Positions 1-8,400 of a stretch of 64,000 nt of DNA are shown one piece after another (position 1 is the stretch's first letter; each line of letters begins with the position of its first letter). Source of the stretch: Sphingosinithalassobacter sp. CS137 (GTDB lineage Bacteria > Pseudomonadota > Alphaproteobacteria > Sphingomonadales > Sphingomonadaceae); NCBI RefSeq assembly GCF_014334115.1, contig NZ_CP060494.1:2324501-2388500 (forward strand), read 5' to 3'. The position numbers were made by a program, and so were the translations under genes. Below the pieces are notes generated by a model that saw only the letters and a program-made list of their open reading frames with translations, did not search any database and was not told where the DNA came from.

Positions 1-320
1 CGCGATTCCGGGCTGGCCGCGAAGAACAGGCGCCGCACGGCGCGTCGGCGGGCCCAGTCCCGGCACTTGTTGATGGCGATGCGGGAAAGCCAAGCCCGGA
101 ACGGACGCGCCTGATCGTAGCGGTCGAGCGCCTTGAAAGCGGAGATGAAGCAGTCCTGAAGCAAGTCGACGGCTTCCTCCGGATCCCCGATATGACCTCG
201 AATCAGGCGATAGGTCGGCTCCCTGTGCCGGCGCATCAGTTCGGCGAATGCGTCGTTGCGGCCGGCGATTGTCAGCGCGGCCAGCTCGCCGTCGGAGCAC
301 TCCGTGGGGACGCACCTCAT
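1..320 (-). CDS. ECF sigma factor, CnrH-like (partial)
   Basis: Reading the minus strand from an ATG at 320 gives an open frame that runs off the window edge. The first ~106 residues fit sigma-70 region 2 of an ECF factor: an acidic stretch followed by PEEAVDLLQDCFISAFKAL, then FRAWLSRIAINKCRDWARR. The start codon overlaps the stop of the upstream sensor gene (ATGA), so the two are translationally coupled. The gene order anti-sigma, periplasmic sensor, sigma factor matches cnrYXH of Cupriavidus. The sigma factor is probably held by the CnrY-like protein until the CnrX-like sensor binds metal. Its target promoters are not identified here. Confidence 0.85.
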   Translation of the reverse strand, partial: MRCVPTECSDGELAALTIAGRNDAFAELMRRHREPTYRLIRGHIGDPEEAVDLLQDCFISAFKALDRYDQARPFRAWLSRIAINKCRDWARRRAVRRLFFAASPES

Positions 321-760
321 TCCGCATCGGCGGTCAGCGCCTTGACCACGGCGCGGTCAAACTTTTCGGCCTGATCGGGCCGGAGGACCGCGCGCATCGC
401 GAAGATGTGCGAAAGCGTCTCCTTCTGCAGCTCGCCCATCGCCTGGTGCGATCTGTCGATCTCGGCCGTTACCCGGGGCCCATAGCCGTGCTCGGCCTCG
501 ATAGCGGCCGCAAGCCGGGCATTATCCGCGCGAAGCTCGAGTTCGAGCGCACGCTTCCTGATGGCAAACTGCTTTTCCAGTCCTTCAATCCGGGCGAGTT
601 GCCCCGCGTCGAGATCGAGTTCGTCGTGAAGAAACTCGTGCAATGCGCTGGGCTGTTCGGGCCGCTGGTTCGAAATGCCGCGGCCGATCAGAACGCCCGC
701 GAGGGCGGCCAGAAAAACCACCGCGGCCAAGAGCCAGGTTCGCCGGGCGCCGACGTTCAC
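317..760 (-). CDS. CnrX-like periplasmic nickel/cobalt sensor
   Basis: The 147-residue protein has one N-terminal membrane anchor (about residues 9-29) and a helical periplasmic domain. His41, His45, Glu62, His118 and Met122 fall at the spacing of the CnrX metal ligands His42, His46, Glu63, His119 and Met123, shifted by one residue, so the complete Ni/Co site is present. The family regulates the anti-sigma factor CnrY according to periplasmic metal. The start is a GTG overlapping the stop of the CnrY-like gene, and the stop overlaps the sigma factor start. The short HxxxH...HxxxM layout is what separates CnrX from general ZraP/CpxP-type sensors, which remain the alternative. Confidence 0.85.
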   Translation of the reverse strand: MNVGARRTWLLAAVVFLAALAGVLIGRGISNQRPEQPSALHEFLHDELDLDAGQLARIEGLEKQFAIRKRALELELRADNARLAAAIEAEHGYGPRVTAEIDRSHQAMGELQKETLSHIFAMRAVLRPDQAEKFDRAVVKALTADAE

Positions 761-1038
761 GAATGCCCGATCAGCAAAGTGGAGGGAGCGAACCTGGCTG
801 CGTCGCTCAGCGGAACCGGAAAGCTCTCGGCATCGCCGGACCGGTTCGGGATAAGCCCGCCGACAATTCCCAGGGCTACCGCAAGCGCCACCGCACAGAT
901 GCGGAGCGGCGTGCCGACATGCGGCTGTCCGAAACCGTGACCCTCGACCCGCTCGAAAACCGCCGCCTCAAGCCGATCCAGGTCCGTTGGCGGCGGCGCC
1001 TTTGCCAATCGCTGCAATGCTGAATCGATGTCGTTCAT
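757..1038 (-). CDS. CnrY-like membrane anti-sigma factor
   Basis: This 93-residue protein has a short cytosolic N-terminal region, one central membrane segment (about residues 46-62) and a small periplasmic tail, which is the size and layout of CnrY/NccY anti-sigma factors. Its cytosolic part would bind the ECF sigma factor encoded two genes downstream, and its tail would respond to the CnrX-like sensor. The ATG at 1038 was chosen over longer in-frame extensions because the residues before it are arginine- and proline-rich and look non-coding. Sequence similarity in this family is weak, so the assignment rests mainly on position and topology. Confidence 0.7.
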   Translation of the reverse strand: MNDIDSALQRLAKAPPPTDLDRLEAAVFERVEGHGFGQPHVGTPLRICAVALAVALGIVGGLIPNRSGDAESFPVPLSDAARFAPSTLLIGHS

Positions 1039-1172
1039 GGCCGTTAATCCCCGTCTCTCAATAGCATTACGCAGCTCAGCCGGGCAGCCCTCACCGGCCA
1101 AGTTCCAGATTATGGCGAGGACGGAGTTGCGCGGGAAACGATGTCGGCCATCGGCACCGTTCCCCGGTGCAG

Positions 1173-1616
1173 TCATGATGCAATCAGGCTTTCGGTGCCC
1201 GAGGACACCCCGGCCGAGATCGACTCGACGGCCGTGCGGCACGCCTCCTCACAGCGGCGGCATGATTCGGCGCAGATGCGGCAATGCTCGTGCATGGAGG
1301 CGTGGCGCTCGCACTCAGCGGCGCATGTCCGGCAGGCCTGGGCGCACGCCTCCAGAGCGGCGACGATCACCTGCTCGTTGCTGCCCGTCCGGCGCGTCGC
1401 GAGAGTGCCTGCCGCAAGGCAGAGGTCGGCGCAGTCGAGGTTAAGGCGGATACACTGCCGCAGCTGCTCGATCATCTCCTCGCCGAGACAGGCGTCCGCG
1501 CAGGATGTGCAGCTCTGCGCGCATGAGAAACATTCTTCGATGCAGCGGATCAGTGCGTCGTTCGTGTTGCCCTGCACTTGAGGGTGGGCCGAGATCATTT
1601 CTTGCATATGGTGCAT
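1173..1616 (-). CDS. Csp-type four-helix copper-storage protein
   Basis: The 147-residue protein carries 18 cysteines in CxxC and CxxxC spacing along predicted helices, for example CFSCAQSCTSCADAC and CRICAESCRRCEEAC. This is the signature of the Csp/DUF326 copper-storage family, whose four-helix bundles are lined with Cys and hold many Cu(I) ions. There is no signal peptide, so it resembles the cytosolic Csp3 type rather than the exported Csp1 type. It stands alone on the minus strand beside the copper genes. No CueR-like operator was seen just upstream. Confidence 0.85.
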   Translation of the reverse strand: MHHMQEMISAHPQVQGNTNDALIRCIEECFSCAQSCTSCADACLGEEMIEQLRQCIRLNLDCADLCLAAGTLATRRTGSNEQVIVAALEACAQACRTCAAECERHASMHEHCRICAESCRRCEEACRTAVESISAGVSSGTESLIAS

Positions 1617-1780
1617 GGTCGCATCTCCTGGAGTGGTTGGATCGACCCCCGCTCTCTCACTCCTACGCGCCCGCAGCGCCGAACCCTTGGATTTCCTTCT
1701 TAACCAGGATCAATCGATGCCGCATTCGAGGGCTAACCGCCGCCACCGCGTATAGCAGTTTGTGGAGGGCGTAGGTTTCT

Positions 1781-2449
1781 ATGCAAAATCGAGTGTTGCT
1801 CAAGGTTGCCGCATTGTTCCTGCTGTTCGCTGCGCCGCCCGTGGCAGCGCACGAGAATCATGACCAGCTCGGCGCGGGGCCTGGACCGGCTGTGGAAGCC
1901 AATGTCGCCGACGAAGCGCGCGAGCGAAGCGCAGCGGCCCATACCGAGATGGCGGCGGCGCACGGTGAGGCGATGGAGCATCATGCCGAGGCGGCCGAGG
2001 CGAACAAGACGTTCGGCCAACGTCTGGTGAGCTGGCTCGGCCGACTCCATAGTCTCGTCATCCACTTCCCGATCGCCATGTTCCTAGGCGCGCTCGGGGT
2101 CGAGCTCTACGCGCTGTGGCGCCGCCGGCCAGAGCTGCAGGGCGCCGCGCGGGTGATGCTCATCGTCGGCGCGGTCGGCGCGGTCGCGGCGGCGTCCCTC
2201 GGCTGGTTCGCGGGCGGCTTTTATCTCACCGACCGCAATCCCATTCTTATGGCGCATCGGTGGCTGGGAACGGCAATCGCCGTTGCCGGGTTGGTGCTTC
2301 TCTATCTTTCGGCAACCGCTCGCAGGATGCCAGAGCGGCCGCGGCGAGCCTATTGGGCGGTGCTCGGCGTGCTGACGATCGCCATTGCGGTCCAGGGCTG
2401 GCTCGGCGGCACCTTCATGCATGGCGGTATCGGTCATATGGCTTTTTGA
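1781..2449 (+). CDS. DUF2231 membrane protein
   Basis: The 222-residue protein has a cleavable signal peptide (about residues 1-23), a His- and Ala-rich periplasmic stretch, and then four hydrophobic segments. The motif LVIHFPIAMFLGALGVELY is typical of DUF2231 membrane proteins, which are often found in metal-resistance loci. No enzymatic function is established for the family. The following DUF411 gene starts 14 bases after its stop, so they probably form an operon with the DUF305 gene. The position between Csp and CopAB suggests a role in metal handling; that is inference. Confidence 0.75.
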   Translation: MQNRVLLKVAALFLLFAAPPVAAHENHDQLGAGPGPAVEANVADEARERSAAAHTEMAAAHGEAMEHHAEAAEANKTFGQRLVSWLGRLHSLVIHFPIAMFLGALGVELYALWRRRPELQGAARVMLIVGAVGAVAAASLGWFAGGFYLTDRNPILMAHRWLGTAIAVAGLVLLYLSATARRMPERPRRAYWAVLGVLTIAIAVQGWLGGTFMHGGIGHMAF

Positions 2450-2463
2450 CCTTGGAGATTGAT

Positions 2464-2994
2464 TTGGACACTGCACGATCCACTTGCCACGCGCTTTCGA
2501 GACGGGACCTCATCTACGGCGGTCTGGCGCTTGGAATCGCTCTCACCGGATGTTCTCGCGCCGAGACGGCTGCGTCAAAGCCGGAACAGTCCTCGACGAA
2601 CGAGCCGGATGCGGGCGCTCCGAAGGCCATGACCGTTTATCGGGACCCGAGTTGCGGATGCTGTGAGGCCTGGGCCAGCATCGCCGAGCAGAACGGCTAC
2701 CAGGTCACGCTGCTCGACGATCCGAACATGGCAGCGGTGAAACAGCGGCTCGGCGTTCCGCCAGAGCTTTCTTCCTGTCACACCGCCCTGGTCGGCGAAT
2801 ATGTGGTTGAGGGCCATGTCCCGCTGGACCAGGTGGCACGCATGCTTCGCGAGCGTCCCTCCGGCATGCGCGGGATAGCCGTTCCGGGAATGCCGATCGG
2901 CTCCCCGGGAATGGAGGTTCCGGACGGGAGCAAGGAGCCTTTCCAGGTGGTCGCGTTTTACAAGAACGGCCGGACGGAGATTTTCAGGCCTTAG
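2464..2994 (+). CDS. DUF411 metal-binding lipoprotein
   Basis: The protein of about 176 residues starts with an arginine pair and a hydrophobic segment ending in LTGC, a lipobox, so it is probably a periplasmic lipoprotein. The mature domain is DUF411: [15 protein letters not shown] near the start and a conserved [10 protein letters not shown] near the end. DUF411 proteins are thioredoxin-like, carry a CGCC metal-binding motif and accompany copper and silver resistance genes. A TTG start at 2464 is chosen because GGAG lies 6 bases upstream; no ATG exists before the lipobox in this frame. A TTG at 2452 is the alternative. Confidence 0.75.
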   Translation: MDTARSTCHALSRRDLIYGGLALGIALTGCSRAETAASKPEQSSTNEPDAGAPKAMTVYRDPSCGCCEAWASIAEQNGYQVTLLDDPNMAAVKQRLGVPPELSSCHTALVGEYVVEGHVPLDQVARMLRERPSGMRGIAVPGMPIGSPGMEVPDGSKEPFQVVAFYKNGRTEIFRP

Positions 2995-3035
2995 GCAACT
3001 GGAGCATTTACCTGCGTAAAAGCGAGGATACAGAC

Positions 3036-3593
3036 ATGGAACAGGGCAAGAAGATGGAGAGCATGGGATGGAACCGGTTCGCGGCGATGATCGCGGCATC
3101 CACCTTCATCATGTTCTTCCTGATGTATCAGCTGGTCTATTCGTCCGAGCATCTGATGTTCAGCCTCAATCGGCTGATCTCGGCCTTCATCATGGGCAGC
3201 GTCATGACCATCGTCATGCTCGGCTTCATGTGGTCGATGTACAAAGGCATGGCGCTCAAGGTCGGCGTCCTTGCCGTCGCGCTCGTCGCCGGAATCGGCC
3301 TGCTCGCGGTCAACCGGAGCCAGGCGCTGGTCGGCGATACGCTGTTCATGAAGGCCATGATCCCCCACCACTCGATCGCGATCAACAATGCCCGCCGCGC
3401 CGCCATCAGCGATCCGCGCGTCCGCGAACTCGCGGACGAGATCATCGCAAGTCAGGTCCGGGAGATCGCGGAGATGAAGCTCCTGATCGAGGATATCGAG
3501 CGTAACGGCGAGCGCGGGACGACGGCGCTGCCAGCACGGCAGGCCGTCGTTACGCCGGACATGCTGCCCGAAATACGCAAAGCGGTGGAGTGA
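3036..3593 (+). CDS. DUF305 membrane protein
   Basis: The 185-residue protein has three N-terminal membrane segments (about residues 14-90) followed by a periplasmic helical domain. The motif [19 protein letters not shown] contains the paired histidines and Met typical of DUF305, a ferritin-like four-helix family common next to copper-resistance genes. It follows the DUF411 gene by 41 bases on the same strand and is probably the last gene of that operon. A perfect hairpin overlaps its stop codon. The family is not enzymatically characterised; copper binding through Met and His is the usual suggestion. Confidence 0.8.
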   Translation: MEQGKKMESMGWNRFAAMIAASTFIMFFLMYQLVYSSEHLMFSLNRLISAFIMGSVMTIVMLGFMWSMYKGMALKVGVLAVALVAGIGLLAVNRSQALVGDTLFMKAMIPHHSIAINNARRAAISDPRVRELADEIIASQVREIAEMKLLIEDIERNGERGTTALPARQAVVTPDMLPEIRKAVE

Positions 3594-3611
3594 GGGCACC
3601 AAGCCCTCACT
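3589..3611. terminator. Hairpin between convergent DUF305 and copB genes
   Basis: A perfect 9-bp inverted repeat, AGTGAGGGC and GCCCTCACT with a 5-base loop, overlaps the DUF305 stop and lies 32 bases from the copB stop. It sits where two convergent operons end, so a bidirectional terminator is plausible. The downstream T tract is weak (TGGTCTTTG). Confidence 0.5.
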
Positions 3612-3642
3612 GGTCTTTGAAGATTCACTCGTCCCGCTCGGC

Positions 3643-4857
3643 CTAGAACCAGCTTCTGATGCCGACAAGCAGGCTCCAGCCCCCTGCGTCCTCCCCGGCT
3701 GCTCGCCTGAAATCGGCCGTATCGCCGAAGGCCCGTTCGTATTCGACGCCGATATAGGGCGCGAACTCCGGCACGAACTCGTAGCGCAGGCGCGCGCCGA
3801 CTTCGGCGGTCGAGAGGCCGGAACCGATGCCGAGCTCGGGCACGTCCTGGGCCGAGAGGTCGAATTCGAACGCTGGCTGGAGGATCAGCTTCTGGGTGAT
3901 GCGCTGGTCGTATTCCGCCTCGAAGCGCGCGGTGAGCTCGCCCTTGTCCGAGAGGAACAAGGAGCCGTCGACTTCGAACCAGTAGGGCGCGAGCCCTTGG
4001 ATGCCGAGCACCAAGTGCGTGCGTTCGGGATCGGGCCGGAAATCGTGGCGGATACCGGCCTGGAGATTGAACCACGGATCGATCGCGCGGCTGTAGAGCG
4101 CCTGCACCTCGACCTGTTCGGGACTTTCGCCGAATGCGCCTTCGCCTTCGCTCTTGAGCCAGAGCTTGTCGTAGTCGCCCCCGTACCAGCCCTGGAGATC
4201 CCACTTGTAGCCGTCCGCGCCGTCGCGGGCGCGGTATTCGAACTGGTCGGCGAGGAACATCCACGTGACGTAGCCGCCATGCTCCTCGATCAGCTCTTCC
4301 TGACGCTTTCGCTCGAACAGCGCGGGATCGTAGATCGTGGCAGCGGCGTGCTCGGGTCCGGAGAAGGCCTCGGGCGGCGGCGGCGCCACGGGTGGCGCGT
4401 CCGTCGCAGCCATTCCCGGCATGGCGTGGCCGGCGTGGGGATCGGCCGATTGCTCGAGCATTCCGTGCCCTGCGTGCGGATCACTTGCCTGGGCGGGCGG
4501 AGCCGCGGGCATGTCATGGCCGGCGTGCGGGTCGGCCGCCGGCTGCTCAGGAGTCGAAGGCATGACGTGTCCGGTGTGCGGATCGGCATCCTGCGCTTGA
4601 CCGGCGGGTTCGGCATGGCCGGCATGCGGATATGATTCCGGGGCCGCGGTCGGCATCGTGCAGTGGCCCATCGCGGCGTGCTCGGGCGTGCAGGTCGATT
4701 GTGCAGGGGCAGGAGCGGGCGTCGGCGGCGGCTCGCTCTGGTGGCCGGCATGGGCGTCCTGCGCGGATGCCGGCGCGGAATGCCCGGCGTGCTGCGCGAA
4801 AGCCGCCCCGGGGAACGCAAGCGCGGAAGCGCTGAGCGCGAGGAGGAAGCGCTTCAT
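3643..4857 (-). CDS. copB: Copper resistance protein B, outer membrane
   Basis: The 404-residue protein has a signal peptide (about residues 1-21), then a long repetitive stretch rich in DPHAGH and PGM-like units that can bind copper. The C-terminal ~230 residues are the CopB beta-barrel domain, from FLADQFEYRARDGADGYKW to a terminal aromatic residue typical of outer membrane proteins. The start overlaps the copA stop (ATGA), so the pair is translationally coupled. CopB works with CopA in periplasmic copper sequestration and oxidation. The number of HAGH-type repeats (at least seven) is high and may vary between strains. Confidence 0.95.
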   Translation of the reverse strand: MKRFLLALSASALAFPGAAFAQHAGHSAPASAQDAHAGHQSEPPPTPAPAPAQSTCTPEHAAMGHCTMPTAAPESYPHAGHAEPAGQAQDADPHTGHVMPSTPEQPAADPHAGHDMPAAPPAQASDPHAGHGMLEQSADPHAGHAMPGMAATDAPPVAPPPPEAFSGPEHAAATIYDPALFERKRQEELIEEHGGYVTWMFLADQFEYRARDGADGYKWDLQGWYGGDYDKLWLKSEGEGAFGESPEQVEVQALYSRAIDPWFNLQAGIRHDFRPDPERTHLVLGIQGLAPYWFEVDGSLFLSDKGELTARFEAEYDQRITQKLILQPAFEFDLSAQDVPELGIGSGLSTAEVGARLRYEFVPEFAPYIGVEYERAFGDTADFRRAAGEDAGGWSLLVGIRSWF

Positions 4858-6662
4858 GCCGCACCTCCTTCATCGTCCATGGGCCGGACCTTGACGACAT
4901 TCATCATGCCGGCGTGCATGTGGTAAAGGAGGTGGCAGTGGAACGCCCAGTCGCCGGGCGCATCGGCGGTGAGATCGAAGCTGGCCTTGCCGCCGGGCAT
5001 CACGTTCACCGTGTGCTTGACGGGATTTCCATGCGGCATCCCGGTCACGACCTCGAAGAAATGGCCGTGGATGTGGATGGGGTGGCTCATCATGGAGTTG
5101 TTGATGAGGTTGACGCGGACGCGTTCGTTGCGGGCGAAGCGGATCGGTTCGGCCCCTTCGTTGAGCTTCACGCCGTCGAACGACCACATGAAGCGCTCCA
5201 TGTTGCCGGTGAGGTGGATATCGACGCTGCGGGTCGGCTCGCGTTTGTCATGGAACGGTATCAGCGGCGCGAGCTGGTGGTAAGTCAGCACCCGGTGCGG
5301 CACGTCCTCGAGGCCCAGCGGCTTGTCGCCGGTGCGGTCGACCGGCATCGGCGCGATCATGTCGACGCCCACGCCCACCTTCACGTCGGGGGGCACAAGC
5401 GATTCATCGCGCATGTCGTGGCTCATCGACATCGCGCCTTCTTCCATGCCGGCCATCGAGCCGCCGCCGCTGCCGTGATTCATGCCGGGCATCGATCCGT
5501 GGTCCATGCCGGGCATCGATCCGTGGTCCATCCCGCCCATGCCCATGTCCTTCATACCGAGCACCGGCTTGGGGCGGAGTGGCGGCACCGGCGCCTGCAT
5601 GCCCAGGCGCGGCGCCAGCGTCGCGCGGCCGAGGCCTGAACGGTCGATCGACTCCGCAACCAAGGTAAACGCCTTGTCTTCGGTCGGCGTGACGATCGCG
5701 TCGTAGGTTTCGGCGACCGATATCTGGAACTCGTCGGTTTCGACCGGCCGGACGTTCTGGCCGTCGGCGCTGACGATCGTCATCGGCAGACCCGGGATAC
5801 GGATATTGAAGATGGTCATCGCCGAGGCGTTGATGAAGCGCAGTCGCACGCGCTCGCCGGGACGGAAGAGCCCGGTCCAGTTCTCCGCCGGTCCATGGCC
5901 GTTGATGAGAAAAGTGTAGGTGGCGCCGGTGACGTCGGCGATGTCGGTCGGGTCCATCCGCATCTTGCCCCACATCAACCGCTCGCTGAGGGGCATGGTG
6001 CGGGCGAGATCGTCTTCGCCGCCGATCAGGCCGGCGAGCGTCTGCCGCTCGCGGTTGAAATAGCCGCCCTGCTGCTTGAGCTTCCCGATCACATTGTGCG
6101 GATGCATGAAGGTCCAGTCGGACAGGACGATCACATGTTCGCGGTCATAGGCGACCGGATCCGCGCCGGCGGGATCGATCACGATCGGCCCGTAATGGCC
6201 GCTCTGTTCCTGCAATCCCGAATGGCTGTGATACCAATAGGTGCCGTTCTGGACGATCGGAAATTCATAGGTGAACGTCGTCCCGGGCAGGATGCCGGGA
6301 AAGCTGATGCCCGGCACGCCGTCCATGTGGAACGGCAGGATGAAGCCGTGCCAGTGGATCGACGTGTCCTCGTCGAGCGTGTTCTCGACATGAATGCGGA
6401 CATTCTGCCCTTCGCGCAGGCGAATGAGAGGCGCGGGCAGCACACCGTTCAGGGTGATGGCATGGCCGGTGCGCCCGCCCACGTTGAAGCGGCTGTGGCC
6501 GACGGTGAGGCGGATATCCTCGCCCGAGAGGGTCGGCATCTGCGGCGTGAGCCCCGGCGAGCCGGACTGCGCCCAGGCGGGAAACAGGCCCGCAAAGCCC
6601 AGGCCGGCCGCGCCGGCCGCGCCGGCGCGCAGCAGCGATCGGCGGTGGATCATCTGGTTCAT
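4854..6662 (-). CDS. copA: CopA-type multicopper oxidase
   Basis: The 602-residue protein begins with a twin-arginine signal (HRRSLLRAGAAGAAGLGFAG) and has three cupredoxin domains. All copper motifs are present: HWHGF, YWYHSHSG, HPIHIHGHFF and HCHLLYHMHAGMM. Between domains 2 and 3 lies a Met/His-rich insert with repeated MDHGSMPG units, typical of copper-resistance CopA (PcoA family). It is exported folded and oxidises Cu(I) in the periplasm. The ATG at 6662 is preferred because it directly precedes the Tat signal. The gene follows two small exported-protein genes and precedes copB in what looks like one CueR-controlled operon. Confidence 0.95.
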   Translation of the reverse strand: MNQMIHRRSLLRAGAAGAAGLGFAGLFPAWAQSGSPGLTPQMPTLSGEDIRLTVGHSRFNVGGRTGHAITLNGVLPAPLIRLREGQNVRIHVENTLDEDTSIHWHGFILPFHMDGVPGISFPGILPGTTFTYEFPIVQNGTYWYHSHSGLQEQSGHYGPIVIDPAGADPVAYDREHVIVLSDWTFMHPHNVIGKLKQQGGYFNRERQTLAGLIGGEDDLARTMPLSERLMWGKMRMDPTDIADVTGATYTFLINGHGPAENWTGLFRPGERVRLRFINASAMTIFNIRIPGLPMTIVSADGQNVRPVETDEFQISVAETYDAIVTPTEDKAFTLVAESIDRSGLGRATLAPRLGMQAPVPPLRPKPVLGMKDMGMGGMDHGSMPGMDHGSMPGMNHGSGGGSMAGMEEGAMSMSHDMRDESLVPPDVKVGVGVDMIAPMPVDRTGDKPLGLEDVPHRVLTYHQLAPLIPFHDKREPTRSVDIHLTGNMERFMWSFDGVKLNEGAEPIRFARNERVRVNLINNSMMSHPIHIHGHFFEVVTGMPHGNPVKHTVNVMPGGKASFDLTADAPGDWAFHCHLLYHMHAGMMNVVKVRPMDDEGGAA

Positions 6663-6748
6663 GGTTTTTGTCCTCGGCTCCCCGAAGGAGCCCAATGTTC
6701 GCTGAACGAGCCGGGAGGCAGATCGGCCGCCTCCCGGTTCGATCATTC

Positions 6749-7060
6749 TCAGTGCTGGCTCATATCATGGCCGGCATGCGGATCAGCCGCGGGCGCATCC
6801 GCCGCCTTCTCGCAGCAGGCCATCTTCTTGCCTTCGGCCTTCATCTTTTCGCAGCAGGCCATCTTTCCGTCTGCGTCCTTTTCGCAGCAGCCTCCGGCCA
6901 TGTCGTGACCCTCATGTCCGTTTGCGTGGTCCATGTGCGCGGCGTGGTCGGCTGCGCCGGTCTGCGGGGCGTGCTGGGCATGCGCATCGGACGGCGCAGC
7001 TGTCTGCGCAAAGGCGGGCGAGGCGATCATCATCGCGATCGCGGCAAGCATCATCTTCAT
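6749..7060 (-). CDS. Exported His/Cys-rich metal-binding protein
   Basis: The 103-residue product has a signal peptide (about residues 1-19) and a mature part packed with His and Cys: DHANGHEGHDMAGGCCEK, two further ACCEK units and a final DPHAGHDMSQ. The GCCEK/ACCEK repeats give three vicinal cysteine pairs. No enzymatic domain is visible, so a periplasmic copper buffer or chaperone is likely. It lies between a CueR-controlled small gene and copA on the same strand, with 29 and 86 bases either side. The DPHAGHDM ending resembles the repeats of the neighbouring CopB. Confidence 0.75.
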   Translation of the reverse strand: MKMMLAAIAMMIASPAFAQTAAPSDAHAQHAPQTGAADHAAHMDHANGHEGHDMAGGCCEKDADGKMACCEKMKAEGKKMACCEKAADAPAADPHAGHDMSQH

Positions 7061-7089
7061 GTGTAATCTCCGAAAGAAGTGAGAAGAAC

Positions 7090-7464
7090 TCAGATCCTCG
7101 GAGTCATACGCGGAGGCGGCGTTTCCCCCTCAAGCACGATCGCCGATAGCTGGCGGTGCCCCGCTGCCATATGCTCAATGCGCATTGGCTGCCACGGTTC
7201 TCCAACGAGCGGCGGGACCGCCGGGAATGCGGCGCAGGCAACGGCGCAATTCATGCCGGGATCGGGGGCTTCGTGGCCGACCGGCGCATCGTCGCCGGCA
7301 CAGTGGCCGTCGAGCGCGAGCGTCGTAACCGCATTGCCGTGTGGCATCGCCGCAGCCTTCCCGCTCGCCATTGCAGCAGGCGAGAGAAGCATCGCGAACG
7401 CGACCAGGAGCGCGCAAAGCGCCCTTCGTGCGGTCCTGACAGATGCTCCGGCCGTGGCTGACAC
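7090..7464 (-). CDS. Small exported copper-operon protein (DUF2946-like)
   Basis: The 124-residue protein has a clear signal peptide ending near PAAMASG and a mature part with a Cys cluster, NCAVACAAFPA, and a proline-rich tail. A longer frame from an ATG at 7503 exists, but that codon lies inside the CueR-type promoter, upstream of the predicted transcript start. The GTG at 7464, with AAAGGAG 9 bases upstream, is therefore preferred. It resembles the protein at 15680-15991 in its Cys cluster and tail. It is the first gene of the copAB operon. Function is unknown; periplasmic copper binding is likely. Confidence 0.65.
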   Translation of the reverse strand: MSATAGASVRTARRALCALLVAFAMLLSPAAMASGKAAAMPHGNAVTTLALDGHCAGDDAPVGHEAPDPGMNCAVACAAFPAVPPLVGEPWQPMRIEHMAAGHRQLSAIVLEGETPPPRMTPRI

Positions 7465-7486
7465 CGATTCCGCTCCTTTAGCCGCC

Positions 7487-7517
7487 CTTCTAGAGTTTGA
7501 CATGGTGATAAGGTCAA
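7487..7517 (-). promoter_or_regulatory. CueR-type promoter of the copAB operon
   Basis: On the minus strand TTGACC (7517-7512) is followed by a 19-base spacer containing ATGTCAAAC and a weak -10 (TAGAAG, 7492-7487). The long spacer and the TTGAC...GTCAA dyad are the signature of MerR-family metal promoters. It matches the promoters at 10883-10913 and 10938-10968. It overlaps the stop codon of the truncated methyltransferase gene. Confidence 0.7.
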
Positions 7518-7987
7518 GCACGAGAAGCGGCCTGCGGACACGCATCCGCCTTTCGCAGCACGAACGCCTTGAAATCGAGCGCCTGGAACAGCCGTGCTGG
7601 CGCGGTGAGCCCGGCCTCTCCGGCCATTCGTGCGAGCGTGGATTCGTCGACCGGGTGAAAATCCCGCGCCATCCGCGTGCTCATCTGCGCGATGACTTCC
7701 GCGCTTGCGCTGCTCTGGCGTGCCCAGGCGTCGCGCAGCACAGGCGCGGTCTCCTGTGAATGCTCGGAGCGGAACGGGTCCGCGATCAGGAGCGGCGCAT
7801 TCGGAGCGAGCGATTCGGCGATCGCCGAGATGAAAGCCTGCTTCTCGGAGTTTCCCGGCAGGAAGCGCGACACCAGCAGGGTGAGCGCGGCGTCATAACG
7901 CGCGTCCGCCGCCTCGCGCGGCATCGGAGGCACTGATGCCTCGATCCAGCGCGCCCTCTTCGCGATCCGCCGCCGGCATTCGATCAT
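7514..7987 (-). pseudogene. 5'-truncated SAM-dependent methyltransferase
   Basis: The frame encodes about 157 residues matching the middle and C-terminal part of a class I methyltransferase: ARYDAALTLLVSRFLP, then AFISAIAESLAPNAPLLIADPF and a C-terminal alpha/beta region. The N-terminal third with the glycine-rich SAM-binding motif I is missing. The frame starts directly with what looks like the second beta strand (RRRIAKRARWIEASVP), 6 bases after the cueR stop. The insertion of the cueR-ATPase block next to it probably removed the 5' end. It could still be translated from the ATG at 7987, but SAM binding is unlikely. Confidence 0.6.
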
Positions 7988-7993
7988 TGGTCT

Positions 7994-8389
7994 TCATTGC
8001 TGCTCGCTCGCCAGTTCCACGAGGATCGGACAGTCGGGCCGGTTGTCGCCGTGGCATTCACGCGCCAGCGTTTCGAGCGAGCGGCGCATCGCCTGGATTT
8101 CGCGTTCCTTGCGCTTCAACTCGTCGGCGCGCGCAATGGCGAGCGCCTTCACGTCAGCGCTAGCGCGAGCCTTGTCCTGCCACAACGCCAGCAACTGGCC
8201 GATCTCCTCGATCGGGAAGCCGAGATCGCGCGCGCGCCGGATGAACCGCAGCGTGTGCACGTCCTTGTCGTCATAGTCGCGATACCCGGAGTCCCGCCGT
8301 GCCGCCTTCGGAATCAGCCCGATCGCCTCGTAATGGCGGATCATCCGTTGGCTCACGCCCGACTGCTTCGATGCCTGGCCGATGTTCAT
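7994..8389 (-). CDS. cueR: Cu(I)-responsive MerR-family regulator CueR
   Basis: The 131-residue protein has the MerR winged-helix N terminus (MNIGQASKQSGVSQRMIRHY), a dimerisation helix and the C-terminal metal loop CHGDNRPDCPIL. Two cysteines separated by seven residues are diagnostic for the CueR class sensing Cu(I), Ag(I) and Au(I). It starts 11 bases after the copper ATPase stop and is probably co-transcribed with it, giving autoregulation through the ATPase promoter. Three matching operators in this window are its likely targets. Confidence 0.92.
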   Translation of the reverse strand: MNIGQASKQSGVSQRMIRHYEAIGLIPKAARRDSGYRDYDDKDVHTLRFIRRARDLGFPIEEIGQLLALWQDKARASADVKALAIARADELKRKEREIQAMRRSLETLARECHGDNRPDCPILVELASEQQ

Positions 8390-8400
8390 GGATAGTCTCC

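Noticed and set aside
1039..1172. GGAACTT upstream of the CnrY-like gene as an ECF promoter
   Set aside because: The -35-like GGAAC is present but no convincing -10 at 16-17 bases was found.
4341..4845. Repeated HAGH/PGM coding units in copB as a CRISPR-like or tandem DNA repeat
   Set aside because: The periodicity is at the protein level and explained by metal-binding repeats; DNA units differ and no spacer structure exists.
6668..7066. Plus-strand open frames opposite the His/Cys-rich gene and copA
   Set aside because: They are shadows of real minus-strand genes; the opposite frame has a signal peptide and metal motifs, while these have no ribosome site or domain.
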